Notes under the pieces: model-generated
The model's input: the letters and a program-made list of their open reading frames with translations, nothing else
What the model was told of the DNA's origin: nothing
Database searches by the model: none
In this document: piece by piece, positions 23,828 through 33,269 of the stretch
Position numbering within the stretch: position 1 is the first letter of the stretch
Layout: the number at the start of each line of letters is the position of its first letter
Translations under genes and position numbers: made by a program
Assembly: GCF_045063725.1 (NCBI RefSeq)
Contig: NZ_CP173695.1
Length of the DNA stretch: 64,000 nt
Direction: 5' to 3' (one strand)
Source of the DNA: Sellimonas catena
GTDB lineage: Bacteria; Bacillota; Clostridia; Lachnospirales; Lachnospiraceae

Positions 23828-25588
23828 TTACCGCCCGATTCTCCGAATCAGTACTCCTTTCGGTTCCAGGCGTCCATCCTGATATTGTCTCTGGAACAGG
23901 ATCTCTCCTTCTCCTTTCACTGTCACCGGTTCTTCCGTGCAGTTCAGAAGGATTTCGGTCTTATTCTGCTCCTGATCAAGTTTAATATACTGTACCAGAC
24001 GCGGCTCGTCATATGCTTCCGGGAAGTGGAAATACAAACTTCGCAGCGCCGGTTCCGTCTTCCTAAGATGAATCAGCTTCTGGATTTCATGAATCTTCTG
24101 CTGGTTTTCTTCGGTCTGAATCTGATCCCACGGCATACATCTGCGGCAGTCCGGATCGAAACTTCCTTCCATGGCGATTTCCGTGCCGTAATAGATGCAC
24201 GGACTTCCCGGCATGGTAAAGAGAATCGCCAGCTGCTGGTAGAACAGGTCCAGATCGTGGAAGCGGTTCATAAGACGCTCCGTATCGTGGGAATCCAGAA
24301 GATTGAACAGTACATTGTTGGACTGCTGCATGTACATCGTGTAGCAGTGGTTGATCATGTACTCGAAATCTTCCTTTTTCATCGTCGGATCAATAAAGAA
24401 ATCGTGGATACCGCTCATGAGCGGATAGTTCATGACGGAGTCGTATTCGTCCCCCATCAGCCACTGGCTGGCGTCGTGCCAGATCTCTCCCAGAAGATAG
24501 ATGTCCGGTTTGATGGCTTTCACATGATCCCGGATCCGTTTCAGGAACCGGTGGGACACTTCATTTCCCACATCAAAACGGATGCCGTCAATATCATAGT
24601 CCCGGATCCAGCTTTCGCAGACATCCTGGAAATATCGGATCACGGACTCGCTGTTCGTATTGAGTTTCGGCATCTTGTCCGCAAAGGCGAAGGAATAATA
24701 CCGCCCGTCTCTCGTACTTGCTTCTTTGTTCAGCATCGTCCAGTCGTTGACCATGAACCAGTCTGCGTAGGCGGAATCTTTCCCGTTTTTCTTCACGTCC
24801 AGCCATGGCGCAAAGTCTTTTCCACAATGATTAAAGACTGCGTCCACCATCACACGGATTCCATGTTCGTGCGCCTCTGCTACCAGGCGTTTCATCGTCT
24901 CGGAGTCTCCGAACTGCGGATCAATTTTTGTATAATCTTTTGTATCGTATTTATGGTTGGAGTCTGCCTCCATAATCGGATTCAGATAAATTCCGGTAAT
25001 GCCAAGTTCTTTCAGATAAGGAAGTTTCTGACGGATTCCTTCCAGGTTTCCGCCGTAACGCTCTTCGTTTTTGACTTCTCCCTCATTTTTCCACGGAAGA
25101 ATTCCCTCCCGGTCGTCTCCCGGCGTCCCGTTGCAGAAACGGTCCGGGAAAATCTGATACCAGATCGTATCATTTACCCAGTCCGGCGTCCGGTTCACAT
25201 CAGCCGGATTCATCCATGGAACCGTAAAGCACTGAAGCATCCGGCCGTCCATCTCCATCTGCTCTTTTGTCAGAAATCCGTCTTCAAAATAATACCAGAC
25301 CTCATCATCTGTGTGCAGTTCAAAATAATACTTGCAGCGCTTGTATTTCGGTACGAGAGTCGTGGTCCACCAGATCTGATGTTTCAGCCGTTTTTTGTAG
25401 ACAATCTCTTCCCGGACTCCGGTCCACTTTTCGTTTCCTCCAAGAATTCCCGCTTCAAAGGGATCTCCATAATAGAGGAACACCCGCTTCACATCATATC
25501 CTGTCTTCAGATTGACAATCAGTTCCGATTCATTTAACGAGTAGCTCATCTGCTCGGTTGTTCTATGGTAAACTCCTGTAAAATCCAT
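23828..25588 (-). CDS. GH13 alpha-glucosidase (neopullulanase/cyclomaltodextrinase-like)
   Basis: This 586-residue cytoplasmic enzyme hydrolyses maltodextrins, cyclodextrins or pullulan fragments. An N-terminal beta-sandwich (about 1-125) precedes the catalytic barrel, which starts at NDTIWYQIFPDRF. The catalytic set is the nucleophile Asp in DGIRFDVGNE, the acid Glu in LLGEIWHD and the transition-state Asp in NLLDSHDTER; VDAVFNHCG is also conserved. No signal peptide is seen. It is the last gene of a run starting at malF. It lies 6 bp after malQ, so both act together on imported maltodextrin. Confidence 0.94.
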   Translation of the reverse strand: MDFTGVYHRTTEQMSYSLNESELIVNLKTGYDVKRVFLYYGDPFEAGILGGNEKWTGVREEIVYKKRLKHQIWWTTTLVPKYKRCKYYFELHTDDEVWYYFEDGFLTKEQMEMDGRMLQCFTVPWMNPADVNRTPDWVNDTIWYQIFPDRFCNGTPGDDREGILPWKNEGEVKNEERYGGNLEGIRQKLPYLKELGITGIYLNPIMEADSNHKYDTKDYTKIDPQFGDSETMKRLVAEAHEHGIRVMVDAVFNHCGKDFAPWLDVKKNGKDSAYADWFMVNDWTMLNKEASTRDGRYYSFAFADKMPKLNTNSESVIRYFQDVCESWIRDYDIDGIRFDVGNEVSHRFLKRIRDHVKAIKPDIYLLGEIWHDASQWLMGDEYDSVMNYPLMSGIHDFFIDPTMKKEDFEYMINHCYTMYMQQSNNVLFNLLDSHDTERLMNRFHDLDLFYQQLAILFTMPGSPCIYYGTEIAMEGSFDPDCRRCMPWDQIQTEENQQKIHEIQKLIHLRKTEPALRSLYFHFPEAYDEPRLVQYIKLDQEQNKTEILLNCTEEPVTVKGEGEILFQRQYQDGRLEPKGVLIRRIGR

Positions 25589-25594
25589 CTGTCA

Positions 25595-27049
25595 TCAGGC
25601 CCTTTCTGTCATTGTTTTCCGGTAGTGTTTCAGTTCCTTCTTTGCCTGTGTAAAATCCGTAATTCTCCATTCCCAGTTCGGAGAGCCGACTGTTCCCGGC
25701 GTATTGATATGCCCTTCTTCTCCAAGGCCCAGAATGTCCGCCATTGGAATGATCGCGTACTCTGCCCTGCTCCGGAATGTATAGGTAAGGAGCCGGCCTT
25801 TCACGGAGCCCTGTTTGATGCCCTGACGTTTGAGGAAGCGGCGTACCTTTCTTTTTGCTGCCACGCTTAATCCCTCATACCACTGCATCAGCGTATCGTT
25901 GTCGTGGGTTCCGGTATAAATGATCATGTTTTCCACATCGTGGAAACTGTCGTAGGCATATTTTCCACCTGTTTCGATGGAAAAGACAAGGATTTTCATC
26001 CCTTTCAAATGATAATGGTCTTTTAATTCCAGTACTTCCGGGCGGAGTTCCCCAAGGTCTTCAGCCACCAGATTGAGTCCGTCAATCTTTGCTTTCAGTG
26101 TGTCGATGACTTCGTATCCCGGAGCTTCGATCCATTCTCCTTCAATGGCTGTCGGACACTCTGCCGGAATCTTCCAGAAAGTGTCAAACGCCCGGAAATG
26201 GTCAATCCGGATGATGTCAAACAGCTTCTGGTTGTATCCGATCCGGTCGGTCCAGAACTGATATCCATGCTCCTTCATATAGTCCCAGTTATAGATCGGG
26301 TTGCCCCACCGCTGTCCGGCAGCGCTGAAATAATCAGGCGGTACTCCGGCGATGAAGATCGGCCGTCCGTCTGTGTCCAGAAGGAAGTTATCCTTTCCGC
26401 CCCAGACATCTACCGAGTCCACACCCACATAGAACGGCACATCTCCCATGATCTGGATGCCGTTTTCGTTGGCATGCTTTTTCACTGCCATCCACTGAGT
26501 GAAAAATTCATACTGAAGGAACATCTGATAGGCCGCCTCGTCTTCCTGCTCCTTTGCGAGCGGTGCAGGCACTTCCGGCCAGGCTTTGTCTTCTGCTTTC
26601 CATTCATTCCAGCAGGCATTGCCGTTTGCCTTTTTCAGGGCACGGAATACCGCGTATTCGTACACCCACGTCTGTCTTGTAAATTCCCGGTACTCTTCCG
26701 TCTCCTGAAAATTGGCGAACGCTTCTTTCAGATACGGCTCTTTGAATGCCCGGACTGCATCATAGTCAACGGTTTTTGCGTTTTCCCGGAAGGAAGGCAC
26801 TTTCTCTTTCAACAGCCCCCCCTCATAAAGCAGGTCCAGACTGATGTAAAGCTCGTCTCCTGCGCAGGAGGAATACGGCTGATACGGAGAGTTCCCGTAT
26901 CCCACCGGATTGAGCGGAAGAATCTGCCAGATCTTCACACCGTTTTCCTTCAGGGCATCGACAAACTCATATGCGTATGCACCCAGTTCCCCCACTCCCG
27001 TACGGGACGGGAGTGCGGATACCGGCATCAATATTCCTGTTTCTCTCAT
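25595..27049 (-). CDS. malQ: 4-alpha-glucanotransferase (amylomaltase)
   Basis: MalQ transfers alpha-1,4-glucan chains and releases glucose during maltose and maltodextrin breakdown (GH77). The 484-residue protein starts MRETGILMPVSALPSRTGVGELG, the usual GH77 opening. It has the nucleophile Asp in IRIDHFRAFDTFW, the acid Glu in LVAEDLGELRPEV and the stabilising Asp in YTGTHDNDTLMQWY. AAAGGGGATC precedes the ATG at 27049; the longer frame to 27073 lacks support. It lies between glgP and the GH13 gene. Confidence 0.96.
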   Translation of the reverse strand: MRETGILMPVSALPSRTGVGELGAYAYEFVDALKENGVKIWQILPLNPVGYGNSPYQPYSSCAGDELYISLDLLYEGGLLKEKVPSFRENAKTVDYDAVRAFKEPYLKEAFANFQETEEYREFTRQTWVYEYAVFRALKKANGNACWNEWKAEDKAWPEVPAPLAKEQEDEAAYQMFLQYEFFTQWMAVKKHANENGIQIMGDVPFYVGVDSVDVWGGKDNFLLDTDGRPIFIAGVPPDYFSAAGQRWGNPIYNWDYMKEHGYQFWTDRIGYNQKLFDIIRIDHFRAFDTFWKIPAECPTAIEGEWIEAPGYEVIDTLKAKIDGLNLVAEDLGELRPEVLELKDHYHLKGMKILVFSIETGGKYAYDSFHDVENMIIYTGTHDNDTLMQWYEGLSVAAKRKVRRFLKRQGIKQGSVKGRLLTYTFRSRAEYAIIPMADILGLGEEGHINTPGTVGSPNWEWRITDFTQAKKELKHYRKTMTERA

Positions 27050-27078
27050 GATTGATCCCCTTTCATACCACATCCGGC

Positions 27079-29337
27079 CTACAGATGCCAGATGTCCTCA
27101 TTGTATTCCCGGATAGTCCGGTCAGAAGAGAAGAATCCGGCTTTCGCAATGTTGACAAGCGCTTTCTTTGCCCATGTCTTCTCATCCTCATAATCTTCGA
27201 GCATCTGCTCTTTTGTCTGAATGTAATCTTTCACATCCAGAAGGGTCATGAACCAGTCTTTGGATACAATCTCTTTGTACAGTCTTGCAAGACTCACCGG
27301 ATCACCGATGCGGATCAGGTCTTTGCTGATGATAAAGTCTACCAGCTCCTCGATCATCGGATCGTTGTCATAAATCTCGCCGGAGTTGTATCCTGCTGTA
27401 TCGTAAAGTTTGATGACTTCTTCTGATTTTGCGCCGAAGATGTAGATGTTCTCATCTCCTACCAGCTCGTGAATCTCCACGTTTGCTCCATCTTCCGTTC
27501 CCAGTGTCACGGCACCGTTAAGCATGAATTTCATGTTTCCGGTTCCGGATGCTTCCTTGGAAGCAAGGGAAATCTGCTCGGAAATGTCACATGCCGGGAT
27601 CAGCTTTTCCGCCTTGGTAACATTGTAGTTTTCTACCATGACAATCCGCATGTACGGACGTACCGCCGGATCGTTTTCGATCAGTTTCTGCAGGCAGAGG
27701 ATCAGATGGATGATATCCTTTGCAATCGTATAAGCCGGCGCTGCCTTTGCACCGAAGATCATTGTAATCGGGCGTTTTGGCAGATTGCCTTTCTTGATTT
27801 CTTTGTATTTGTAAATTGCATACAGTGCGTTCATCTGCTGTCTCTTGTACTCATGGAGACGTTTGATCTGGATATCAAAGATGGAATTCTCATCGATTTC
27901 CACTCCCTGTGTCTGCATCAGATAATTCTTCAGGGCAGTTTTTGCGTTTTTCTTGATCGCTCTCAGATCACCAAGCACTTTCTCATCGTCCTTGTATGCG
28001 AGAAGCTTTTCCAGATTGGAAGCGTCATCCATGAATTCCGGTCCGATCAGGTCTGCCAGATAATCGGACAGCTCATGGTTGCAGTGTACGAGCCATCTGC
28101 GGAACGTGATTCCGTTCGTCTTATTGTTGAATTTTTCCGGATAAATGTCGTAGAACGGCTTTAACTCGGATTCTTTCAGAATCTCGGTATGAAGAGCCGC
28201 TACTCCATTGACTGCGTAGCCAAAGTGAATGTCAATATGTGCCATGTGTACTCGGTCCTGATTATCGATGATGTACACTCTTTCATCGTGGAAGTCTCTT
28301 CTGACACGTGCGTCCAGATCCCGGATGATCGGCATCAGGTGCGGAACGACCTTCTCCAGATAATGGATCGGCCATTTTTCCAGTGCCTCTGCCAGAATTG
28401 TGTGGTTCGTGTACGCACAGGTTTTTCTTACAACATCCACAGCGGTATCCATGTTAAATCCTCTCTGCATCAGGAGACGGATCAGCTCCGGAATGACCAT
28501 CGTCGGATGGGTATCGTTGATCTGGATTGCCACATGATCATACAGCTGATAGAGGTTGTATCCTTTTTCCTCCGCCTCTGCAAGGATCAGCTGTGCCGCG
28601 TTGCTGACCATGAAATACTGCTGATAGATTCTTAACAGCTGTCCTGCCTCGTCACTGTCATCCGGATAGAGGAAGAGTGTCAGGTTCTTCTTGATATCCT
28701 CTTTGTCAAACTGGATACCGTCATGGATGATGGACTCGTCCACAGAATCCAGATCAAACAGATGCAGCTTGTTGCAGCCGTTTTTATAACCCGGCACATC
28801 AATATCGTACATTGTGGAAGTCAGAGTGAAATCTTTAAACGGCACTTCAAAATGGCGTTCCGTCTTTGTCAGCCAGCTGTTGTCTGTGATCCACGGGTTT
28901 TTCTCTTCTCTCTGCTTGTTGTCAACAAAGGTCTGACGGAACAATCCGTCGTGGTAGTTTAAGCCCACGCCGTCTCCCGGCAGTCCCAGTGTCGCGATGG
29001 AATCCAGGAAACATGCTGCCAGACGTCCAAGTCCTCCGTTTCCAAGGGACGGCTCCAGCTCGGCCTCCTCGATTTCTGTAATATCTTTGCCGTGATTTTT
29101 CAGTACCTCTCTTGTCTCATCAAACAGGCCAAGGTTAATCAGGTTGTTGGATAACAGTTTTCCAATCAGGAATTCCGCGGAAATATAATAGAGTTTTTTA
29201 TTTCCTTCATTCCTCTTTATTCCTGCCATTTTCTCTTTTGTAATGCATAAAAGCGCTGTATAAATTTCTTCATTGGACGCATCGCTGATGCTTTTTCCAT
29301 AGTTTTTCTGTAACATCTCCTGTAATAACTGTTCCAT
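27079..29337 (-). CDS. glgP: Glycogen/maltodextrin phosphorylase
   Basis: This GT35 enzyme releases glucose 1-phosphate from the non-reducing ends of alpha-1,4-glucans using pyridoxal phosphate. The 752-residue protein has the PLP-lysine region EASGTGNMKFMLNGAVTLGT and QINDTHPTMVIPEL, NGITFRRW and LGNGGLGRLAACF blocks. It is shorter than animal phosphorylases because N-terminal allosteric parts are absent, as is usual in bacteria. It follows the debranching enzyme gene by 26 bp, so the pair can fully degrade branched glucan. Confidence 0.97.
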   Translation of the reverse strand: MEQLLQEMLQKNYGKSISDASNEEIYTALLCITKEKMAGIKRNEGNKKLYYISAEFLIGKLLSNNLINLGLFDETREVLKNHGKDITEIEEAELEPSLGNGGLGRLAACFLDSIATLGLPGDGVGLNYHDGLFRQTFVDNKQREEKNPWITDNSWLTKTERHFEVPFKDFTLTSTMYDIDVPGYKNGCNKLHLFDLDSVDESIIHDGIQFDKEDIKKNLTLFLYPDDSDEAGQLLRIYQQYFMVSNAAQLILAEAEEKGYNLYQLYDHVAIQINDTHPTMVIPELIRLLMQRGFNMDTAVDVVRKTCAYTNHTILAEALEKWPIHYLEKVVPHLMPIIRDLDARVRRDFHDERVYIIDNQDRVHMAHIDIHFGYAVNGVAALHTEILKESELKPFYDIYPEKFNNKTNGITFRRWLVHCNHELSDYLADLIGPEFMDDASNLEKLLAYKDDEKVLGDLRAIKKNAKTALKNYLMQTQGVEIDENSIFDIQIKRLHEYKRQQMNALYAIYKYKEIKKGNLPKRPITMIFGAKAAPAYTIAKDIIHLILCLQKLIENDPAVRPYMRIVMVENYNVTKAEKLIPACDISEQISLASKEASGTGNMKFMLNGAVTLGTEDGANVEIHELVGDENIYIFGAKSEEVIKLYDTAGYNSGEIYDNDPMIEELVDFIISKDLIRIGDPVSLARLYKEIVSKDWFMTLLDVKDYIQTKEQMLEDYEDEKTWAKKALVNIAKAGFFSSDRTIREYNEDIWHL

Positions 29338-29363
29338 CTTTGTTCTCCTTTCGATGTGTGTTC

Positions 29364-31292
29364 TTATTTGACTGCTTCATATACACGCAGAATTTCTCCT
29401 ACGCTCCACGCCTGGGCGAAGCATCCCTTTGACGAGGATGGATTTCCTCCGTCATAAATCTCCGGAAGCTGTCCGATACAGCCCTCCCTCATGGCGCTTT
29501 CCATGACTTCCAGCTGTTCTTTGACTTCTTCTTTCGCCTCTTCGCTGTATCCGCATACCTTCAGATATGCCAGATAATAAGCGCCAAGCGGGAAGGTCCA
29601 GACCGTTCCCTGATGATATGCCAGGTCACGTTCTATCATCTCTCCCCCGTAAAACGGGTGGAACTCTTCGTCCCCTTCTTCCAGCGTGCGCAGTCCGTAA
29701 GGGGTGTACAGTTTTTCATAGACAGTGCGCACCACCTGCCGTTCCTGATCTTTTTCCAGCATGGTAAACGGCATGGATACGGCCCAGATCTGGTTGCACC
29801 GGATCTGCATGTCCGCCTTTGTTCCGGATACGAGATCTTTCAGGCATCCTCTCTCTTCATTCCAGAACTGTTCCCGGAAAGAAGTGCGTGTCCTGTCCGC
29901 AAGCACCCCATACCCAGTATATTCCAATCCAAGTTCAGATGCAAATATTTCCATAATCCGAAGTGCATTATACCAGTAGGCATTGATCTCCACCGGTTTG
30001 CCATGTCTTGGCGTCGGAAGGATTTCTCCCACCCGGACATCCATCCAGGTCACCTGGTCCAGGCCTTCTCCTGCCCGGATCAGGCCGTCTTCTTCCATCC
30101 GGATGCCGTGTCTCGTTCCCTCCCGGTATTTTGTGATGATCCGTTCCATCACAGGCCAGACTTCCTTGACAAAGTCCATATCCCCCGATGCCTGATAATA
30201 CAGATACACACAGTTGATAAACAAAAGAGCTGCATCCACTGTATTGTACCTCGGCTCATTCTTTCCTTCCGGGAACAGATTCGGCATCAGACCGTCACGC
30301 TCGTTTGCTGCAAAGGTCCTCAGGATCTCTTTTGCCGTCTCATACTGCCCGGTTGAAATGCAAACACCCGGAAGAGCAATCATCGTATCCCGGCCCCAGT
30401 CCTCAAAGAACGGGAAGCCTGCAAGAATCGTTTTTCCTCCTGTAGATTCCCGATCTGCCACAAACTGTGCCGCACTCTTTACAAGAACCTTTGCCATCGG
30501 ATCCGCAAATCCGGCTTTTTCCTCCAGCGCTTTTCTGTACTTCTTTGTCTCCGCAATCACTGCCTGCGCATCATTTCTGCCTTGTTCCATCGAGCAGACG
30601 ATAGAAAGTGTCCTTCTTTCTCCTGCCGGAACCTGCATCCGGATCTTCAGCACCGCTTTTGCCGTTCCGCTCTCCCTTCTGCCGTCGCAGGCATCATAGC
30701 TGTAATAATACGTCTCTGTCTGCTCCTCCGGGAGGATTTCCCCGTCCGTCTCGAAATAGAGAGTCAATCCGTCTGAAGAAACGGTATTCCCTTTTCGTTC
30801 AAACACCTGCTCCTCCGTCAGATCCTCTCCCTTTCTTACAAACTGTAAAAAAGGTGTAACGACAAGCTCTGCATCAAACAGGCTTTGATTTTTCATCTCA
30901 TAGACAACTGCCACCGTATTTTCCAACTGGGCCATCCCGAGTTCTTTCCGGATCCGGACGCCTTTTGTCTCCCAGCGCCAGACCGGAGTATCCTCAAAGG
31001 AGAATGCGGACAGATGCTGGTATCCTTCTTCTTTTGTCCCGTCCGCAAACTCCTGCGTCGAGAGAATCTGTTTCTCTTCTCCGATCCGGATCTCTTCTTT
31101 CAGACGATGGATCAGATTGTATCGATGATTCGGTGCCTTCGTACATGCCATCAATAGCGCATGGTCATTTCTCGTAACCGAACCGGTCATCGTCAGAGAG
31201 GAAAAACCTCCCAGTCCGTTTGTCAGAAGATAACAGTTTTCCTGTCCTCTTGAAAGTGTTTTAAAATCCTGTTTTCCGTATATCCATTTCAT
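29364..31292 (-). CDS. Glycogen debranching enzyme (amylo-alpha-1,6-glucosidase, GH133)
   Basis: This 642-residue enzyme removes alpha-1,6 branches left after phosphorylase action. The N-terminal domain begins MKWIYGKQDFKTLSRGQENC and includes LLTNGLGGFSSLTMTGS, a hallmark of bacterial GDE proteins. The C-terminal (alpha/alpha)6 barrel (about 270-640) has FPFFEDWGRDTMIALPG, ATVDAALLFI-like and EGLDQVTWMD motifs with the proposed catalytic acids. The ATG at 31292 is used; the frame opens with a TTG at 31322 overlapping the pullulanase gene. It is in the maltodextrin operon. Confidence 0.92.
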   Translation of the reverse strand: MKWIYGKQDFKTLSRGQENCYLLTNGLGGFSSLTMTGSVTRNDHALLMACTKAPNHRYNLIHRLKEEIRIGEEKQILSTQEFADGTKEEGYQHLSAFSFEDTPVWRWETKGVRIRKELGMAQLENTVAVVYEMKNQSLFDAELVVTPFLQFVRKGEDLTEEQVFERKGNTVSSDGLTLYFETDGEILPEEQTETYYYSYDACDGRRESGTAKAVLKIRMQVPAGERRTLSIVCSMEQGRNDAQAVIAETKKYRKALEEKAGFADPMAKVLVKSAAQFVADRESTGGKTILAGFPFFEDWGRDTMIALPGVCISTGQYETAKEILRTFAANERDGLMPNLFPEGKNEPRYNTVDAALLFINCVYLYYQASGDMDFVKEVWPVMERIITKYREGTRHGIRMEEDGLIRAGEGLDQVTWMDVRVGEILPTPRHGKPVEINAYWYNALRIMEIFASELGLEYTGYGVLADRTRTSFREQFWNEERGCLKDLVSGTKADMQIRCNQIWAVSMPFTMLEKDQERQVVRTVYEKLYTPYGLRTLEEGDEEFHPFYGGEMIERDLAYHQGTVWTFPLGAYYLAYLKVCGYSEEAKEEVKEQLEVMESAMREGCIGQLPEIYDGGNPSSSKGCFAQAWSVGEILRVYEAVK

Positions 31293-31302
31293 AAGTCTGT
31301 CT

Positions 31303-33108
31303 TCACTTTCCTGTTTGTCCAAGTACTAATACACTGTGGCTGTCCACCTTTACCGTTCCTTCTGTAACAAATGGATCTCTCCACAGATTGCTGCTGTATC
31401 CATCCAGAAGGACTTCCCATTTTCCTTCCGGAAGCTCAACCGCAAATTTTTCATTTCTACTATTATAAATAATACATAACGTTTCCCATCTTGACGGTGC
31501 TCTTTCGTTTCGATTATCCACCGTAAACCCAACTGCTCCGTCTGTTTTCCACCGGTTCTGAATCCTTTTCCATGCGTTCTCAGACTTGTCGCAAAGTCCC
31601 GGAAGCTGTTTTCTCAGATGAATCAGCCCGCTGTAATACTCTGTTAGTTCATACTGTTCATAAGCCCGTTTCCAGTCCAGCCGGTTGATCTCAATCGGCG
31701 CATTGTAGGAATTTTCCAGTCCGTCCTTCGTGCGGGCAAATTCCTCTCCGGATAGGAAGAACAGATTTCCCTGGCAGGTCATGTAGATGGCCGCTGCCAT
31801 GCGGTTGGCCTGCATCCGTTCTTTCTCATTCGGGATTGTCAGGGAGAGTTTATCCCACAATGTCCAGTTGTCATGGGCAGATACATAGGTGATGACCTGA
31901 GAAGGTGCTTTCACCTTCGATTCCGGGCCGCACCAGGCGCGGACGGAAGCAAGAATTTCCTCCTCCAGGCCTTCTCCCCCATTGACAAATCCCGGCTCCT
32001 CCCCTTCGAATGTATGACCTTTTACCGCATCCCGTGTATCATCACAGAAGAAGCCTACATGCGGATCCAGCTGGTCCACATGGCATTTCAGTGCCGGAAC
32101 CGCCTGTTTTTCCATCGGAGTTTCATCTGCAGACCACGGTTCTCCAAATACCATCTTTTCCCCTTTACCATACCGGAGCGCAAGTTCCTTCTCAATCCGG
32201 TTCATCAGTCCCGTATCCAGAAGCCCCATCAGGTCAAACCGGAAGCCGTCGATGTGGTATTCTTCAGCCCAGTAAAGAACGGAGTCCAGAATGTAGTTTG
32301 CGCACATGCTCCGCTCGCTCGCCACATCGTTCCCGCAGGCAGAACCGTTTGCGGTCTCCCCGTTTTCGTGGACACGGTAATAGTACCACGGCACCGTTTT
32401 CTGGAACCAGGCATCAAGGGAATAGGTATGATTATAAACCACATCCATGATGACCCGGAACCCGTTTTTATGCAGAAACTGGATCATCTCCTTGAATTCT
32501 TTGATCCGGACCTCTCCGTTTCTTGGGTCCGTCGAGTAGGAGCCTTCCGGAACGTTATAGTTCACCGGATCGTATCCCCAGTTGAACTCCCCTTCTGTCT
32601 TGCTTTCATCCACAGATCCATAATCGTAGGCCGGCATCAGCTGCACGTGGGTGATACCGAGTTTCTTCATATAAGAAAAGCCCGTGGGATGCACGCCGTC
32701 GTGGTCTAGTGTCGTATTCTCACAGGTAAATGCCTTATACTTCCCCCGGAAAGCTGCCGGGAATCCTCCGGACGTATCCCAGGAATATTCCCCGATATGC
32801 AGCTCATAAATAATCTGTTCCTGCTGATAAGCGGGGGAAACATCTTCCTCCCATCCTTTTGGATCTGTTCTTTTTAAATCTACAATCATGCTCCTCTTTC
32901 CGTTGATCCCGCAGGCTTTCGCATAAGGATCCGCCGAGCATATCATCTTTCCCTCTATGGAAAGTTCAAAATCATAGTATACTTTGTGAAGCACTTCTTT
33001 TGTCCGGTATGCCCAGACACCTTTGCCCTCTTTTACCATCGCTTCCGTCCGGTATGAATCTTCTGATTCTCCATCATGATAGAAGCGGACTGTTACAGAC
33101 TCGGCCAC
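31303..33108 (-). CDS. pulA: Type I pullulanase, 5' end lost by frameshift
   Basis: Type I pullulanase cleaves alpha-1,6 links in pullulan and limit dextrins. The 601 residues readable in this frame include the YNWGYDP-type motif FNWGYDPVNYNVPEGSYS, VVYNHTY, the nucleophile Asp in DGFRFDLMG, the acid Glu in MVFGEPWSAD and YVSAHDNWTLWDKL. The frame as given starts at a GTG that lies inside the conserved LLWSPVAESV segment of the N-terminal domain, so it is not a natural start. The preceding 40 or so codons are in another frame (33093-33239). The catalytic domain is intact, but without correction the protein would lack a proper start. Confidence 0.88.
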   Translation of the reverse strand: MAESVTVRFYHDGESEDSYRTEAMVKEGKGVWAYRTKEVLHKVYYDFELSIEGKMICSADPYAKACGINGKRSMIVDLKRTDPKGWEEDVSPAYQQEQIIYELHIGEYSWDTSGGFPAAFRGKYKAFTCENTTLDHDGVHPTGFSYMKKLGITHVQLMPAYDYGSVDESKTEGEFNWGYDPVNYNVPEGSYSTDPRNGEVRIKEFKEMIQFLHKNGFRVIMDVVYNHTYSLDAWFQKTVPWYYYRVHENGETANGSACGNDVASERSMCANYILDSVLYWAEEYHIDGFRFDLMGLLDTGLMNRIEKELALRYGKGEKMVFGEPWSADETPMEKQAVPALKCHVDQLDPHVGFFCDDTRDAVKGHTFEGEEPGFVNGGEGLEEEILASVRAWCGPESKVKAPSQVITYVSAHDNWTLWDKLSLTIPNEKERMQANRMAAAIYMTCQGNLFFLSGEEFARTKDGLENSYNAPIEINRLDWKRAYEQYELTEYYSGLIHLRKQLPGLCDKSENAWKRIQNRWKTDGAVGFTVDNRNERAPSRWETLCIIYNSRNEKFAVELPEGKWEVLLDGYSSNLWRDPFVTEGTVKVDSHSVLVLGQTGK

Positions 33109-33239
33109 CGGGCTCCACAGGAGGATGGAAGTTCCATCCTCCGTGCAGGCTGCCCCGAGGTCATGCCTTCATAGGTATAGTTCTGTTCAAATTCCGGATC
33201 TGAATAAAATGTTTTCCATTCTTTTGCTGTCTTTCTCAT
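33093..33239 (-). pseudogene. pulA: N-terminal fragment of the frameshifted pullulanase gene
   Basis: The ATG at 33239 follows GAGGGACAG and opens a 48-codon frame that begins MRKTAKEWKTFYSDPEF. It matches a normal pullulanase N-terminus as far as YTYEG. After that the correct continuation (DLGAACTEDGTSILLWSP) is in the frame of the downstream CDS. One base appears to be missing near 33160-33168. A single added base would give a protein of about 645 residues, the usual size. It could be a mutation or a sequencing error. Confidence 0.85.
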
Positions 33240-33269
33240 CTGTCTGTCCCTCATTCAAATCTGATTATT

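Noticed and set aside
23885..25537. A 550-codon open frame on the plus strand
   Set aside because: It lies exactly antisense to the GH13 gene, which has a full set of catalytic motifs and a good start. The frame has no ribosome site and shows no family pattern.
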